Shown here: positions 44,416-52,768 of the stretch, one piece after another
Layout: each line of letters opens with the position of its first letter
How positions within the stretch are numbered: position 1 is the stretch's first letter
Source of the DNA: JAKFEE01 sp036675815
GTDB taxonomy: Bacteria; Pseudomonadota; Alphaproteobacteria; Rhodospirillales; Magnetospirillaceae
DNA: 64,000 nucleotides
Assembly (NCBI GenBank): GCA_036675815.1
Contig: JAKFEE010000005.1
Location: 1 to 64,000 of the forward strand
Reading direction: 5' to 3'
The notes under the pieces: model-generated
The model's database searches: none
Seen by the model: the letters and a program-made list of their open reading frames with translations, nothing else
Told to the model about the DNA's origin: nothing
Program-made: the position numbers and the translations under genes

Positions 44416-45339
44416 TCAGGCGCCGGCCCAGGCGGCGGCGGCCTCGTCGAGCATGGCCCGGCCGGCGGCGAGAAAGCCTGCCAGGCCGAGGCAGCCGTGG
44501 ACGGTATCCTCGAAACACACATGCCGCGTGGGCACGCCCGCTGCCCGCAAGGCACGCACATAGGCCAGCCCCTCGTCGCGCAGCGGGTCGAAGCCGGCGG
44601 TCAGTACGACGGCGGGGACGAGGCCGGCGTGGCTGGCGGCGCGCAGCGGCGAGGCAGCGGCATCGAGCAGGCGCTTGCCGGCGGTGTGGTGCTGGCGGAA
44701 CCAGCGGATGTCGGCTTCGCCCAGCAGATAGCCCTCGGCGAACTGCCGCCGCGACGCATGGTCGCCGCCCACGTCGGTCGCCGGATAGATCAGGATCTGC
44801 ATCGCCAAGGGGATTCCGGCGTCGCGCGCCTTGATGGCGGCGACCGCGGCCAGGGTGCCCCCGGCGCTGTCGCCGCAGACGCCGATGCGGCGATCGGGAA
44901 ACTGTCGTGCCGTCCAGCGCAGGGCCGCCCAGGCGTCATCAACAGCGGCGGGATAGGGGTGCTCCGGCGCCAGGCGGTAGTCCACCGCCACGACGATGCT
45001 GCCGGCTTTGGCCGCCAGCCAACGGCAGATCGGATCGTGCGTTTCGAGATCGCCGATGACAAAGCCGCCACCATGGAAGAACACCAGCACCGGCAACGGC
45101 CCTTCGGCCGGCCGGTAGAGCCGCAGGCGCAGCCCTTCGACCACGATCTCGGTGCTGGTCACACCTGCCGGCGGCCGCGGGTTCGACTTGCGCACCGCCA
45201 GGGCGAACTGCTGCCGCGCCGCCTCGGGCGACAGCGCGTGCACCGGCGGAAACTGCGCGATGCGCTCGAGCACGGCCCGGCACTCTTCGGCCAGTTGGCC
45301 GGGCGTGCCCACCGAGACGTCGGTCCAGTAATCGGTCAT
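44416..45339 (-). CDS. Alpha/beta hydrolase (hormone-sensitive-lipase family)
   Basis: Esterase-like protein of 307 residues. The HSL-family oxyanion motif VFFHGGGFVIGDLETHDPIC is followed by DYRLAPEHPYPAAVDDAWAA, the nucleophile elbow IGVCGDSAGGTLAAVAAI, and acid/His residues in LTAGFDPLRDEGLAY and FEDTVHGCLGL. Substrates are short- to medium-chain esters or aryl esters in related enzymes. It has no signal peptide, so it is cytoplasmic. It precedes the BaiN-like gene by two bases. Confidence 0.88.
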   Translation of the reverse strand: MTDYWTDVSVGTPGQLAEECRAVLERIAQFPPVHALSPEAARQQFALAVRKSNPRPPAGVTSTEIVVEGLRLRLYRPAEGPLPVLVFFHGGGFVIGDLETHDPICRWLAAKAGSIVVAVDYRLAPEHPYPAAVDDAWAALRWTARQFPDRRIGVCGDSAGGTLAAVAAIKARDAGIPLAMQILIYPATDVGGDHASRRQFAEGYLLGEADIRWFRQHHTAGKRLLDAAASPLRAASHAGLVPAVVLTAGFDPLRDEGLAYVRALRAAGVPTRHVCFEDTVHGCLGLAGFLAAGRAMLDEAAAAWAGA

Positions 45340-45676
45340 GCGCCTACATACACCAGGCGCATCGGCGGAGTCGCCGTTTGTTGGTGGCGCCTTTGCGCTT
45401 GGTCAAAAGGGCGCAGGCCTGAGGCGAGGCTACGTTTGGCGGGAATCCATTTTCCTGAGCCATTTCCGACTCGCCTTGCCGGCCGAGCGGTCCGTCCCGG
45501 CGCCATTCCCTTTTTCGTCACCCCCGCGGAAGCGGGCGTCCATATTGGGGCCGCACGGCACCCGAGCTACCGAACGTGGTGCGGTGCGGTTCGGCGATGG
45601 ATTCCCGCTTCCGCGGAATGACGAAAAATCGACCGATTCAACACGCTCCTTCGCGGGAGCGACGGCTCTGGACGGG
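45340..45676. repeat. Gene-free gap with a family-1 REP element
   Basis: A 337-base gap. The 45517-45622 stretch is a bipartite element with arms GTCACCCCCGCGGAAGCGGG and TTCCCGCTTCCGCGGAATGA and an inner inverted pair around GCACGGCACC/GGTGCGGTGC. Nothing else of note was seen in the remainder. Confidence 0.75.
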
Positions 45677-47344
45677 TCAGACGTAGGCGATGACACCCTC
45701 GGCCTGCAGGGTGCGCAGGCGGAAGCGCTGCAGCTTGCCGGTGGCGGTCTTCGGCAGTTCGTCGAGGAACAGCACCTCGCGCGGGTATTTGTACGGAGAG
45801 ATGCGCGCCTTGACGAAGTCCTGGATGGCCTTGGCCATGGCCTCGCTGCGCGGTGCCCGCGGCGACAGCACGACGCAGGCCCGCACCAGATTGCCGCGCT
45901 CGTCGTCGGGCACGCCGACGACGGCGCATTCGACGACGTCGGGGTGCTCGAGCACGGTGCGCTCGACCTCCTGCGCCGAGATGTTGTAGCCCGACGAGAT
46001 GATCATGTCGTCGGCGCGGTCGATGTACCAGAACCAGCCGTCCTTGTCCTGCTCGACCACGTCGCCCGACAGGTTCCAGCCGCCCTGCACCTGCTTCTGC
46101 TGGCGCTCCTCGTCGCCGATGTAGCGGCAGCCGGTGGGGCCGCGCGATGCCAGCCGGCCGCGATTGCCGGGCGGCAGCGGATTGCCCTCATCGTCGAGAC
46201 AGACCACGGTGTAGCCCGGCGCGGCGCGGCCCATCGAGCCGGGGCGCTCCACCGCCTCGCTCTCGCAGACGAAATGGCTCAGGAGTTCGCTGGCGCCGAG
46301 GCCGTTGACGATGCGGATGCCGGTCTGGGCCAGCCACTCCTCCCACAGCTTCATGCGCAGATTCTCGCCGGCCGACGACGCCTTGCGCAGGCTGGAGACG
46401 TCGTAGTCGCCGAGTTTAGGCAGCATCGACTGGAACATGGTCGGCACCGCGTACAGGCTGGTGCAGCGCCAGCGCTGAATGGCCGCCAGGATGGTCTCGG
46501 GCGTCGGCTTGGGCACCAGCACCGAGATGCATTTGTAGCGGATCGGATAGATGAGGAAGGCGGCGATGCCGTAGGTGAAGGCGAAGGACGGCGAGCCGAC
46601 GACGATCTCGTCCGGCTGCAGCGTGTAGACTTGCGGCCAGCATTCGCCGATGGCGTAGATGTCGCGGTGGAAGTGCGCGGCGCCCTTGGGATTGCCGGTC
46701 GTGCCCGAGGTGAAGGTGACCAGCGCCACGTCGTCGGCGGCGGTGTCCACCGTCGTCGTCAGCGGCAGAGCGGCTGCGGCTGGGCGGTCGAGATCGGCGC
46801 GCGCGTCGCTGGCGTCGCCCAGCATGGTGAAATAGCCGACCCGCTGCAGCGACGGAGCATCCGATCGCGCCAGTTCCATTTCCTCGGCCAGGCCGACCTC
46901 GCACAGGGCGAAGCGCACCCGCGCCTTGCCCATGATGAAGGCCAGCTCACGGGCGCGCAGCAGCGACATGGTGGCGACGCAGATGCCGCCCGCTTTCAGC
47001 ACCGCCAGCCAGCAGGCGGCGGCCATCGGCGAGTTGGGGGCGCGCAGCAGCACCGGATTGCCGGGCACCAGGCCGAAATCATCGACGAGGACACGGGCGA
47101 TGCGCTCGACCTTGTCCTTGAGGTCGTCATAGGTCCAGGTCGCCTCGTCCATGTGGAAGATCGGCTTGGCGCCGACGCCGGCGGCGATCGCCTGATCGAG
47201 CAGGCGCGCCCCGTTGAGGCGATCGGGAAACTGGTTCAGGTGCGGGGCCGAATAGTCGAAAACCGGCCACAGCTCCTGCGGCGGCAACAGATCACGGACA
47301 TAGGTGTCGACATGGGCCGTCGGCACGCCTCCCGGTGCTCGCAT
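45677..47344 (-). CDS. Aminobenzoate/benzoate-CoA ligase family protein
   Basis: AMP-forming ligase of 555 residues. N-terminal YVRDLLPPQELWPVFDYSAP and NQFPDRLNGARLLDQAIAAG resemble 2-aminobenzoate-CoA ligases; core motifs are LVTFTSGTTGNPKGAAHFHR, NGLGASELLSHFVCES, LSGDVVEQDKDGWFWYIDRA DDMI and the C-terminal lysine in LPKTATGKLQRFRL. It activates an aromatic or alicyclic acid to its CoA thioester. AGGGAGG lies 6 bases before the ATG. It is the last gene of an operon with acyl-CoA dehydrogenase, crotonase and SDR genes, fitting a ring or side-chain beta-oxidation-like route. No 2-aminobenzoyl-CoA monooxygenase gene is in this window, so the substrate is open. Confidence 0.83.
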   Translation of the reverse strand: MRAPGGVPTAHVDTYVRDLLPPQELWPVFDYSAPHLNQFPDRLNGARLLDQAIAAGVGAKPIFHMDEATWTYDDLKDKVERIARVLVDDFGLVPGNPVLLRAPNSPMAAACWLAVLKAGGICVATMSLLRARELAFIMGKARVRFALCEVGLAEEMELARSDAPSLQRVGYFTMLGDASDARADLDRPAAAALPLTTTVDTAADDVALVTFTSGTTGNPKGAAHFHRDIYAIGECWPQVYTLQPDEIVVGSPSFAFTYGIAAFLIYPIRYKCISVLVPKPTPETILAAIQRWRCTSLYAVPTMFQSMLPKLGDYDVSSLRKASSAGENLRMKLWEEWLAQTGIRIVNGLGASELLSHFVCESEAVERPGSMGRAAPGYTVVCLDDEGNPLPPGNRGRLASRGPTGCRYIGDEERQQKQVQGGWNLSGDVVEQDKDGWFWYIDRADDMIISSGYNISAQEVERTVLEHPDVVECAVVGVPDDERGNLVRACVVLSPRAPRSEAMAKAIQDFVKARISPYKYPREVLFLDELPKTATGKLQRFRLRTLQAEGVIAYV

Positions 47345-47425
47345 GTGAACCTCCCTTGACTCTTCTCTTCGTTATCTTCGTTTTTTCCCGCCACTATCGC
47401 GGGCGGGGCTCCTGTTCGTTCTTCC

Positions 47426-47483
47426 GTCATTGCCGGGCTTGACCCGGCAATCCATGGACCCGCGGGTCAAGCCCGCGGGTGAC
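47426..47483. repeat. Family-1 variant repeat (CCGGGCTTGACCCGG type)
   Basis: Arms GTCATTGCCGGGCTTGACCC and GGGTCAAGCCCGCGGGTGAC in the ligase-dehydrogenase gap, a variant of the REP element with GTCA...TGAC ends. Confidence 0.7.
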
Positions 47484-47497
47484 GCTCTAATGACGTG

Positions 47498-48685
47498 CTA
47501 TTTATCCTCGAACGCCTCGTAGGTTTTCTGGGCGATGACCAGCTTCTGTACCTCGCTGGTGCCCTCGTAGATGCGCAGGGCGCGGATCTCGCGGTAGAGT
47601 TCCTCGACGATCACGCCGCTGACCACACCGAGGCCACCGTAGAGCTGCACCGCCTGATCGATGACCAGTTGCGCCTGCTCGGTGGCGAACAGCTTGGCCA
47701 TGGAGGCCTCGCGGGTGACGCGCTCGGCCACCTTGTCCTTGGTCCAGGCGGCGCGGTAGATCAGCAGCGCCGCCGCATCGACCGCCACCGCCATGTCTGC
47801 GATCTTGGCCTGGGTGAGCTGGTAGTTGGCCAGCGCTTGGCCGAAGACCTTGCGGCTCTTCGAGCGCCTGATCGCCTCGTCGAGCGCGCGGCGGGCGAAG
47901 CCCAGTGCCGCCGCCCCCACCGTCGAGCGGAAGATGTCGAGGGTGGCCATGGCGATGCGGAAGCCGTGGCCGGGCTCGCCGATCATCGCCGACGCCGGCA
48001 GCCAGCAGTTGTCGAGCTTGATGGTGCCGAGCGGATGCGGGGCGACGACGTCGATACGCTGCGAGGTATCGAGGCCAGGCGTATCGGCCGGCAGCATGAA
48101 GCAGGCTAGGCCCTTGGCCCCGGGCTGGTCGCCGAGGCGGCAGAACAGGGTGTAGACGTCGGCGATGCCGCCGTTGGAAATCCAGGTCTTTTCGCCGGTG
48201 ATGCGGTAGCCGTCGCCGTCGGGCACGGCACGGCAGGCCATGGCGCCGGGATCGGAGCCGGCCTCGGTCTCGGACAGGGCAAAGGCGGCGATGGCCCGGC
48301 CGGCGCCGACCTCGGGCAGCCAGCGGCGCCGCTGCTCCTCGCTGCCGGCGATGGTAATGGGGGCGCTGCCCAGCCCCTGCATGGCGAAGGCGAAATCCGC
48401 GAGCCCGCTATGGCGGGCCAGGGTCTCGCGCGCCAGGCACAGGCTGCGCACGTCAAGGTTGGGCGTCCGGCCGCCATAGGCGGCCGGAACACTCAGGCTG
48501 GTCAGCCCCGCCTCGCCCAGCGACCGCACCAGCCGCCGCACACCGGCATCGAGCTCGTCGTTGGAGCCGTGATGCGGCACGTCGAGCGTGGGCAGAACCT
48601 CGCTCGCCCAGCGCTCGAGCTCGGTCGAGAGCGCGCGATGGGAATCGTCGAGGAAGGGCCAGTCGAGGAAGGACTTGTCAGCCAT
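47498..48685 (-). CDS. Acyl-CoA dehydrogenase
   Basis: FAD enzyme of 395 residues of standard length. Motifs: FALSETEAGSDPGAMACRAV, GEKTWISNGGIADVYTLFCR, QLYGGLGVVSGVIVEELYRE and the catalytic-base region LRIYEGTSEVQKLVIAQKTY. It oxidises an acyl-CoA to the 2,3-enoyl-CoA, reducing ETF. The start shares one base with the stop of the upstream crotonase (TAATG). In this operon it acts with the ligase, two crotonases and the SDR, consistent with degradation of a ring-containing or branched carboxylic acid. Confidence 0.91.
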   Translation of the reverse strand: MADKSFLDWPFLDDSHRALSTELERWASEVLPTLDVPHHGSNDELDAGVRRLVRSLGEAGLTSLSVPAAYGGRTPNLDVRSLCLARETLARHSGLADFAFAMQGLGSAPITIAGSEEQRRRWLPEVGAGRAIAAFALSETEAGSDPGAMACRAVPDGDGYRITGEKTWISNGGIADVYTLFCRLGDQPGAKGLACFMLPADTPGLDTSQRIDVVAPHPLGTIKLDNCWLPASAMIGEPGHGFRIAMATLDIFRSTVGAAALGFARRALDEAIRRSKSRKVFGQALANYQLTQAKIADMAVAVDAAALLIYRAAWTKDKVAERVTREASMAKLFATEQAQLVIDQAVQLYGGLGVVSGVIVEELYREIRALRIYEGTSEVQKLVIAQKTYEAFEDK

Positions 48686-49503
48686 TAGTTACCCTCGAAC
48701 TTCGGTGTCTGCTTGGCCACGAAGGCGTGGTAGGCGCGGTGGAAGTCCTGGGTCTGCATGCAGATGGCCTGCGCCTGGGCCTCGGCCTCGATGGCCTCTT
48801 CCAGACCCATGTTCCATTCCTGCAGCAGCATCTTCTTGGTCATGGCATGGGCGAAGGTCGGGCCGTCGGCCAAGCTCTGCGCCATGTTCTTGGCTGTGGC
48901 CTGCAGCTCCTCGGGCGAGACCAGCTGGTTGTAGAAGCCCCAGCGCTCGGCCTCCTCGCCCGGCATGGCGCGGCCGGTGAACAGCAGCTCCGAGGCGCGG
49001 CCATGGCCGACGATGGCCGACAGCAGGGCGCAAGCACCCATGTCGGCGCCGGCAAGGCCGACCTTGACGAACAGGAAGGCGACCTTCGACTTCGGCGTGC
49101 CGTAGCGGATGTCGGAGCCGCACGCCAGCATCGTGCCGGCACCGGCGCAGATGCCGTCGATGGCGCAGACGATGGGCTGCGGGGCGTTGCGCATGGCGCG
49201 CACCACGTCACCGGTCATGCGGGTGAACTCGAGCAGGCCGCCCATGTCCATCTTGGTCAGCGGGCCGATGATGTCGTGCACGTCGCCGCCCGAGCAGAAA
49301 TTGCCGCCGGCGCCGGTGAGGACGACGGTCTTGATCTCCGGGCAGTAGACGAGGTCGCGGAACAGGTCGCGCAACTCGCCGTAGGACTCGAGGGTCAGCG
49401 GGTTCTTGCGGTCGGGCCGGTTCAGCGTGATGGTCGCCACCTTGCCGTCGACTTCGAACTTGAAGTGCTCGGGCTTGAACTGGCTGGCGGGGATCTTCTT
49501 CAT
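48685..49503 (-). CDS. Enoyl-CoA hydratase family protein (crotonase 2 of operon)
   Basis: Crotonase-fold protein of 272 residues with the CoA-binding VATITLNRPDRKNPLTLESY, the oxyanion segment TGAGGNFCSGGDVHDIIGPL and IDGICAGAGTMLACGSDIRY. The usual second-Glu motif PGAGGTQ is replaced by KVGLAGADMGACALLSAIVG, so the reaction may be isomerisation, ring hydrolysis or another crotonase chemistry rather than simple hydration. It is translationally coupled to the acyl-CoA dehydrogenase gene downstream. A REP element separates it from the SDR gene upstream. Confidence 0.86.
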   Translation of the reverse strand: MKKIPASQFKPEHFKFEVDGKVATITLNRPDRKNPLTLESYGELRDLFRDLVYCPEIKTVVLTGAGGNFCSGGDVHDIIGPLTKMDMGGLLEFTRMTGDVVRAMRNAPQPIVCAIDGICAGAGTMLACGSDIRYGTPKSKVAFLFVKVGLAGADMGACALLSAIVGHGRASELLFTGRAMPGEEAERWGFYNQLVSPEELQATAKNMAQSLADGPTFAHAMTKKMLLQEWNMGLEEAIEAEAQAQAICMQTQDFHRAYHAFVAKQTPKFEGN

Positions 49504-49562
49504 GGGGATGATGTCTCCTCGTTGACGTCGATATGGGCTTTCGCCCGCTTTTTCACTGTTTC

Positions 49563-49665
49563 GTCACCCCCGCGAAAGCGGGGGTCCATGTCAGGTGAGA
49601 ATCAGCCCTAAAAGGCCCGACTCAGAACCGGCTGAACCATGGATTCCCGCTTTCGCGGGAATGAC
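49563..49665. repeat. Family-1 bipartite REP element
   Basis: Arms GTCACCCCCGCGAAAGCGGG and TTCCCGCTTTCGCGGGAATG, inverted, in the gap between the SDR stop and the second crotonase start. Confidence 0.8.
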
Positions 49666-49677
49666 GCACAAGAAGAA

Positions 49678-50424
49678 TTAACCGGCCAGCGTCAGGCCAC
49701 CGCTGACGCTGATCACCTGGCCGGTGATGTAGTCGGAGCGCGCGCTGGCGAAGAACAGCACGGCATCGGCGATGTCGGAGGGCTTGGCGAAGCGGCGCAT
49801 GGGAATGGCGCGCAGGAAGGCCTCGCGGTGCTTCTCGGGCACGGCCATCAATAGCGGCGTGTCGGTCGGGCCGGGGCAGACGCAGTTGACGGTGATGTTG
49901 TAGCGCGCCATCTCGCGGGCCAGGCCCTTGGACATGGCAATGACGCCGCCTTTGGCGCCGGAATAGACGGTCTCGCCGGTCGAGCCGACGCGGCCGGCGT
50001 CGCTGGCCACCATCACCACCTTGCCCGACTTCTTCTCGATCATGCCGGGCAGGAAGGCGCGGGTGACATGGATCGGACCCATCAGGTTGATGGCCACCAC
50101 CTTGTCCATGAACGCGACGTCGTTTTCCATGAACGGCTGGATCTTGCCCCAGCCGGCGACGTTGGCGACGATGTCCACCGGGCCGTGACGCCCGGTCACC
50201 GTCTCGGCGAAGGCGGCGATGGAGGCCTGGTCGCAGACGTCGAGGCGCACGAACTCGGCCCTGCCGCCGCCGGCACGGATGGCGTCGGCCTCTTGCTTGC
50301 CCTTGTCCTCGGCGATGTCGCCCAGGATCACCGTGGCGCCGGCCTGGGTCAGCCCTTGCGCGGTGGCCAGGCCGATGCCCGACGCGGCCCCGGTGACGAC
50401 GGCAATCTTCCCATTGAGCTTCAT
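49678..50424 (-). CDS. SDR, 3-hydroxyacyl-CoA/2-hydroxycyclohexanecarboxyl-CoA dehydrogenase-like
   Basis: Protein of 248 residues: IAVVTGAASGIGLATAQGLT, the NAG-like NVAGWGKIQPF, Ser in VMVASDAGRVGSTGE, YxxxK in TVYSGAKGGVIAMSKGLARE, and CPGPTDTPLL near the C-terminus. It resembles BadH/AliB-type dehydrogenases of alicyclic acid degradation as well as ordinary 3-hydroxyacyl-CoA SDRs. The ATG at 50424 begins directly on the first beta-strand. In this operon it would oxidise the hydroxy-CoA product of the first crotonase. The substrate ring or chain cannot be fixed from sequence alone. Confidence 0.85.
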   Translation of the reverse strand: MKLNGKIAVVTGAASGIGLATAQGLTQAGATVILGDIAEDKGKQEADAIRAGGGRAEFVRLDVCDQASIAAFAETVTGRHGPVDIVANVAGWGKIQPFMENDVAFMDKVVAINLMGPIHVTRAFLPGMIEKKSGKVVMVASDAGRVGSTGETVYSGAKGGVIAMSKGLAREMARYNITVNCVCPGPTDTPLLMAVPEKHREAFLRAIPMRRFAKPSDIADAVLFFASARSDYITGQVISVSGGLTLAG

Positions 50425-50465
50425 GTTCTGTGCTTCCCTCTCTTGGATAGTTTGACAACCGGGCC

Positions 50466-51224
50466 TTAGCGGCCCCGGGCCAGGAATTCGCCGACCCGGC
50501 CCTGCGTTTCCGCATTCCCCATCAGCCGGCGCGTCTCCGCCAATTCCATCTCGAAGCCGTCCGCCCCCGCGGCGGCGGCGATGCAGGCCTTGGCCCCGGC
50601 CAGCGCGGCACGTGGCAGCGCAGCGATGCGGTCGGCCACGGCCTGGGCCTGTCCCGGCAGTTCCGCCGCCGGAACCGCCCAGTGCAGCAGGCCGAGCTCG
50701 GCGGCGGTGGCCCCATCCACCACCTCGGCGCCCAGGATCAGGCGCTTGGCCAGGGCCGGACCGCACAGGCGGGTCAGACGCTGGGTGCCGCCGGCGCCCG
50801 GAATGAGGCCGAGATTGACCTCGGGCAGGCCGAGGCGAATGTCGTGGGCGCCGATGCGCAGGTCGCAGGCCAGCGCCAGCTCGAAGCCGCCGCCGAGGGC
50901 ATGGCCGCCGATCTCGGCGATGCTGACCACCGGCAGATCCTCGATGCGTTGGAACACCTGCTGCAGGCCGCGCACATAGGCGATCTGGGCGTCGACCTTG
51001 TCGGGGCCGGAAAACGCCTCGCGCATCTCGGCGAGATCGGCACCGGCGCAGAAGCTGCGGCCGGTGCTGCGGATGTGCAGGACCTTGACGTCGGCGGCCG
51101 TGGCCGCCTGCTCCACCGCCTCGCCCAGCGCGGCGAGGGCCGCGCGGCTGAGGGCGTTGACCGGCGGCCGATCAAGGGTGACGACCATCGCCCCACCGCG
51201 CCGCGCGATACTGAGTTCCGTCAT
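50466..51224 (-). CDS. Enoyl-CoA hydratase (crotonase 1, first gene of operon)
   Basis: Crotonase of 252 residues with canonical motifs: MVVTLDRPPVNALSRAALAA, RSFCAGADLAEMREAF, IGGHALGGGFELALACDLRI (first Glu region) and PEVNLGLIPGAGGTQRLTRL (second Glu region), so real hydratase activity is likely. The ATG at 51224 follows GGGAG by 6 bases; upstream in-frame codons run into the operator. The palindrome at 51245-51266 is 21 bases upstream, so transcription of the whole minus-strand operon is probably controlled there. Confidence 0.9.
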   Translation of the reverse strand: MTELSIARRGGAMVVTLDRPPVNALSRAALAALGEAVEQAATAADVKVLHIRSTGRSFCAGADLAEMREAFSGPDKVDAQIAYVRGLQQVFQRIEDLPVVSIAEIGGHALGGGFELALACDLRIGAHDIRLGLPEVNLGLIPGAGGTQRLTRLCGPALAKRLILGAEVVDGATAAELGLLHWAVPAAELPGQAQAVADRIAALPRAALAGAKACIAAAAGADGFEMELAETRRLMGNAETQGRVGEFLARGR

Positions 51225-51244
51225 GTTCGCTCCCGTCTCTTCGT

Positions 51245-51266
51245 TGACTGAATGATTGTTCATTCA
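51245..51266. promoter_or_regulatory. TetR-type operator palindrome, site 2
   Basis: A 22-bp site starting TGACTGAATGATTGTTCATT and ending CA, differing from the 32004 site at only two positions. It is placed between the divergent crotonase operon and phosphopentomutase gene, 21 bases from the crotonase start. Confidence 0.7.
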
Positions 51267-51474
51267 TCGCGCGGCCGTCAAGCCCTACTTCGGGCTGATC
51301 CCATCGGCCATGATGCAGTTACCGCCCTGTCTGCTCGCGCAGAGGCACTCTTCGACGCAAACGCACTTTGACCGCGATAGTGTCTTTCGGCGATGAATGC
51401 CTGAGGCGCGGCGCGCTTGGGAACCCTGACGCGTGCCGGCTGTCCACTGGTTCGCCGCACGCAGGAGCTTCGCT

Positions 51475-52689
51475 ATGGCACGCGCTTTTCTGTTGGTCCT
51501 CGATTCGCTCGGCGTCGGCGGCGCCCCCGATGCCGCCGCCTACGGCGACGAGGGCGCCGATACCCTCGGCCATATCGCCGAGGCTTGCGCCCACGGTGGC
51601 ATCACCCGCGACCGTGCCTCGGGGCCGCTGCGCCTGCCGCACCTGGCGCGCATGGGCATGGGCGAGGCCTGCCGGCTCGCCACCGGGCGCGTGCCGCCGG
51701 GCCTCGATCTACGCGGGCCTCCCCTCGCCGCCTTCGCCTGCGCCGCCGAACGCTCACGCGGCAAGGACACGCCGTCCGGGCATTGGGAAATGGCCGGCGT
51801 TCCGGTCGAATTCGACTGGGGATATTTCCCCGAGCGCACGCACAGCTTTCCGCCCGCCCTGATCGATCAACTGTGCGCCGAAACACGGCTGCCCGGCATC
51901 CTCGGCAACTGCCACGCCTCGGGGACTGCCATAATCGCCGCGCTGGGGGCGGAGCACCTGCGCACCGGCAAACCGATCTGCTACACCTCGGTCGACAGCG
52001 TCTTCCAGATCGCCGCCCACGAGGCGGCCTTCGGCCTCGAGCGCCTATACGGGGTTTGCGACATCGCCCGCCGGCTGCTCGATCCCTTGCGCATCGGCCG
52101 CGTCATCGCCCGCCCCTTCGTCGGCAGCGAAGAAACCGGCTTTGCGCGCACCGCCAACCGGCGCGACCTCACCGTGCCGCCGCCGGCGGCGACCATCCTC
52201 GAATCGGCGGAGAGTGCGGGACGGCAGGTGATCTCGGTGGGCAAGATCGGCGACATCTTCGCCCATCGCGGCACCGGTAGCGTGCTCAAGGCCAAGGACA
52301 ACGGCGGGCTGATCGACCGCACCCTGGAAGGCATGGCCGCCCTGACGGACGGCGGGCTGCTGGTCGCCAACTTCGTCGACTTCGACACCCTTTACGGCCA
52401 TCGCCGCGACGTCGCCGGTTATGCCGCGGCGCTGGAGGCCTTCGACGCGGCGCTGCCACGACTGCTGGCGGCAATGCGCCCCGGCGACAGTCTGTACATC
52501 ACCGCCGACCATGGCTGCGACCCCACCTGGACGGGAACCGACCACACCCGCGAACAGGTGCCGGTGCTGGCCTGCGGCGCCGGGCTCATCCCCGGCTCGC
52601 TGGGCCGGCGCAGCAGTTTCGCCGACGTCGGCGCCGCCATCGCCGCACGGCTGCGTCTGCCGCCGCCCGTGGCCGGCATCCCGTTCTGA
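51475..52689 (+). CDS. deoB: Phosphopentomutase
   Basis: Alkaline-phosphatase-superfamily mutase of 404 residues that interconverts (deoxy)ribose-1- and 5-phosphates. Metal-site and family motifs: AFLLVLDSLGVGGAPDAAAYG, GADTLGHIAEAC, KDTPSGHWEMAGV (nucleophile Thr segment), SVDSVFQIAAHE, GKIGDIFAHRGTG, NFVDFDTLYGHRRD and TADHGCDPTWTGTDHTREQV. The ATG at 51475 has an AGGAG site 7 bases before it. It stands alone here; no phosphorylase or deoxyribose aldolase genes are adjacent. The divergent TetR site lies about 210 bases upstream. Confidence 0.94.
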   Translation: MARAFLLVLDSLGVGGAPDAAAYGDEGADTLGHIAEACAHGGITRDRASGPLRLPHLARMGMGEACRLATGRVPPGLDLRGPPLAAFACAAERSRGKDTPSGHWEMAGVPVEFDWGYFPERTHSFPPALIDQLCAETRLPGILGNCHASGTAIIAALGAEHLRTGKPICYTSVDSVFQIAAHEAAFGLERLYGVCDIARRLLDPLRIGRVIARPFVGSEETGFARTANRRDLTVPPPAATILESAESAGRQVISVGKIGDIFAHRGTGSVLKAKDNGGLIDRTLEGMAALTDGGLLVANFVDFDTLYGHRRDVAGYAAALEAFDAALPRLLAAMRPGDSLYITADHGCDPTWTGTDHTREQVPVLACGAGLIPGSLGRRSSFADVGAAIAARLRLPPPVAGIPF

Positions 52690-52704
52690 CCTCTCGGGCG
52701 ACCC

Positions 52705-52757
52705 GGAGCGCGGAGCTCCAGCTCCGCATTCCGCGTGCGGACCGGAGGTCCGCGTTC
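52705..52757. repeat. Family-2 bipartite palindromic element
   Basis: Arms GGAGCGCGGAGCTCCAGCTC and TGCGGACCGGAGGTCCGCGT, inverted, between the convergent deoB and TRAP permease stops, where it may also act as a terminator. Confidence 0.75.
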
Positions 52758-52768
52758 AGACCGGCCGC

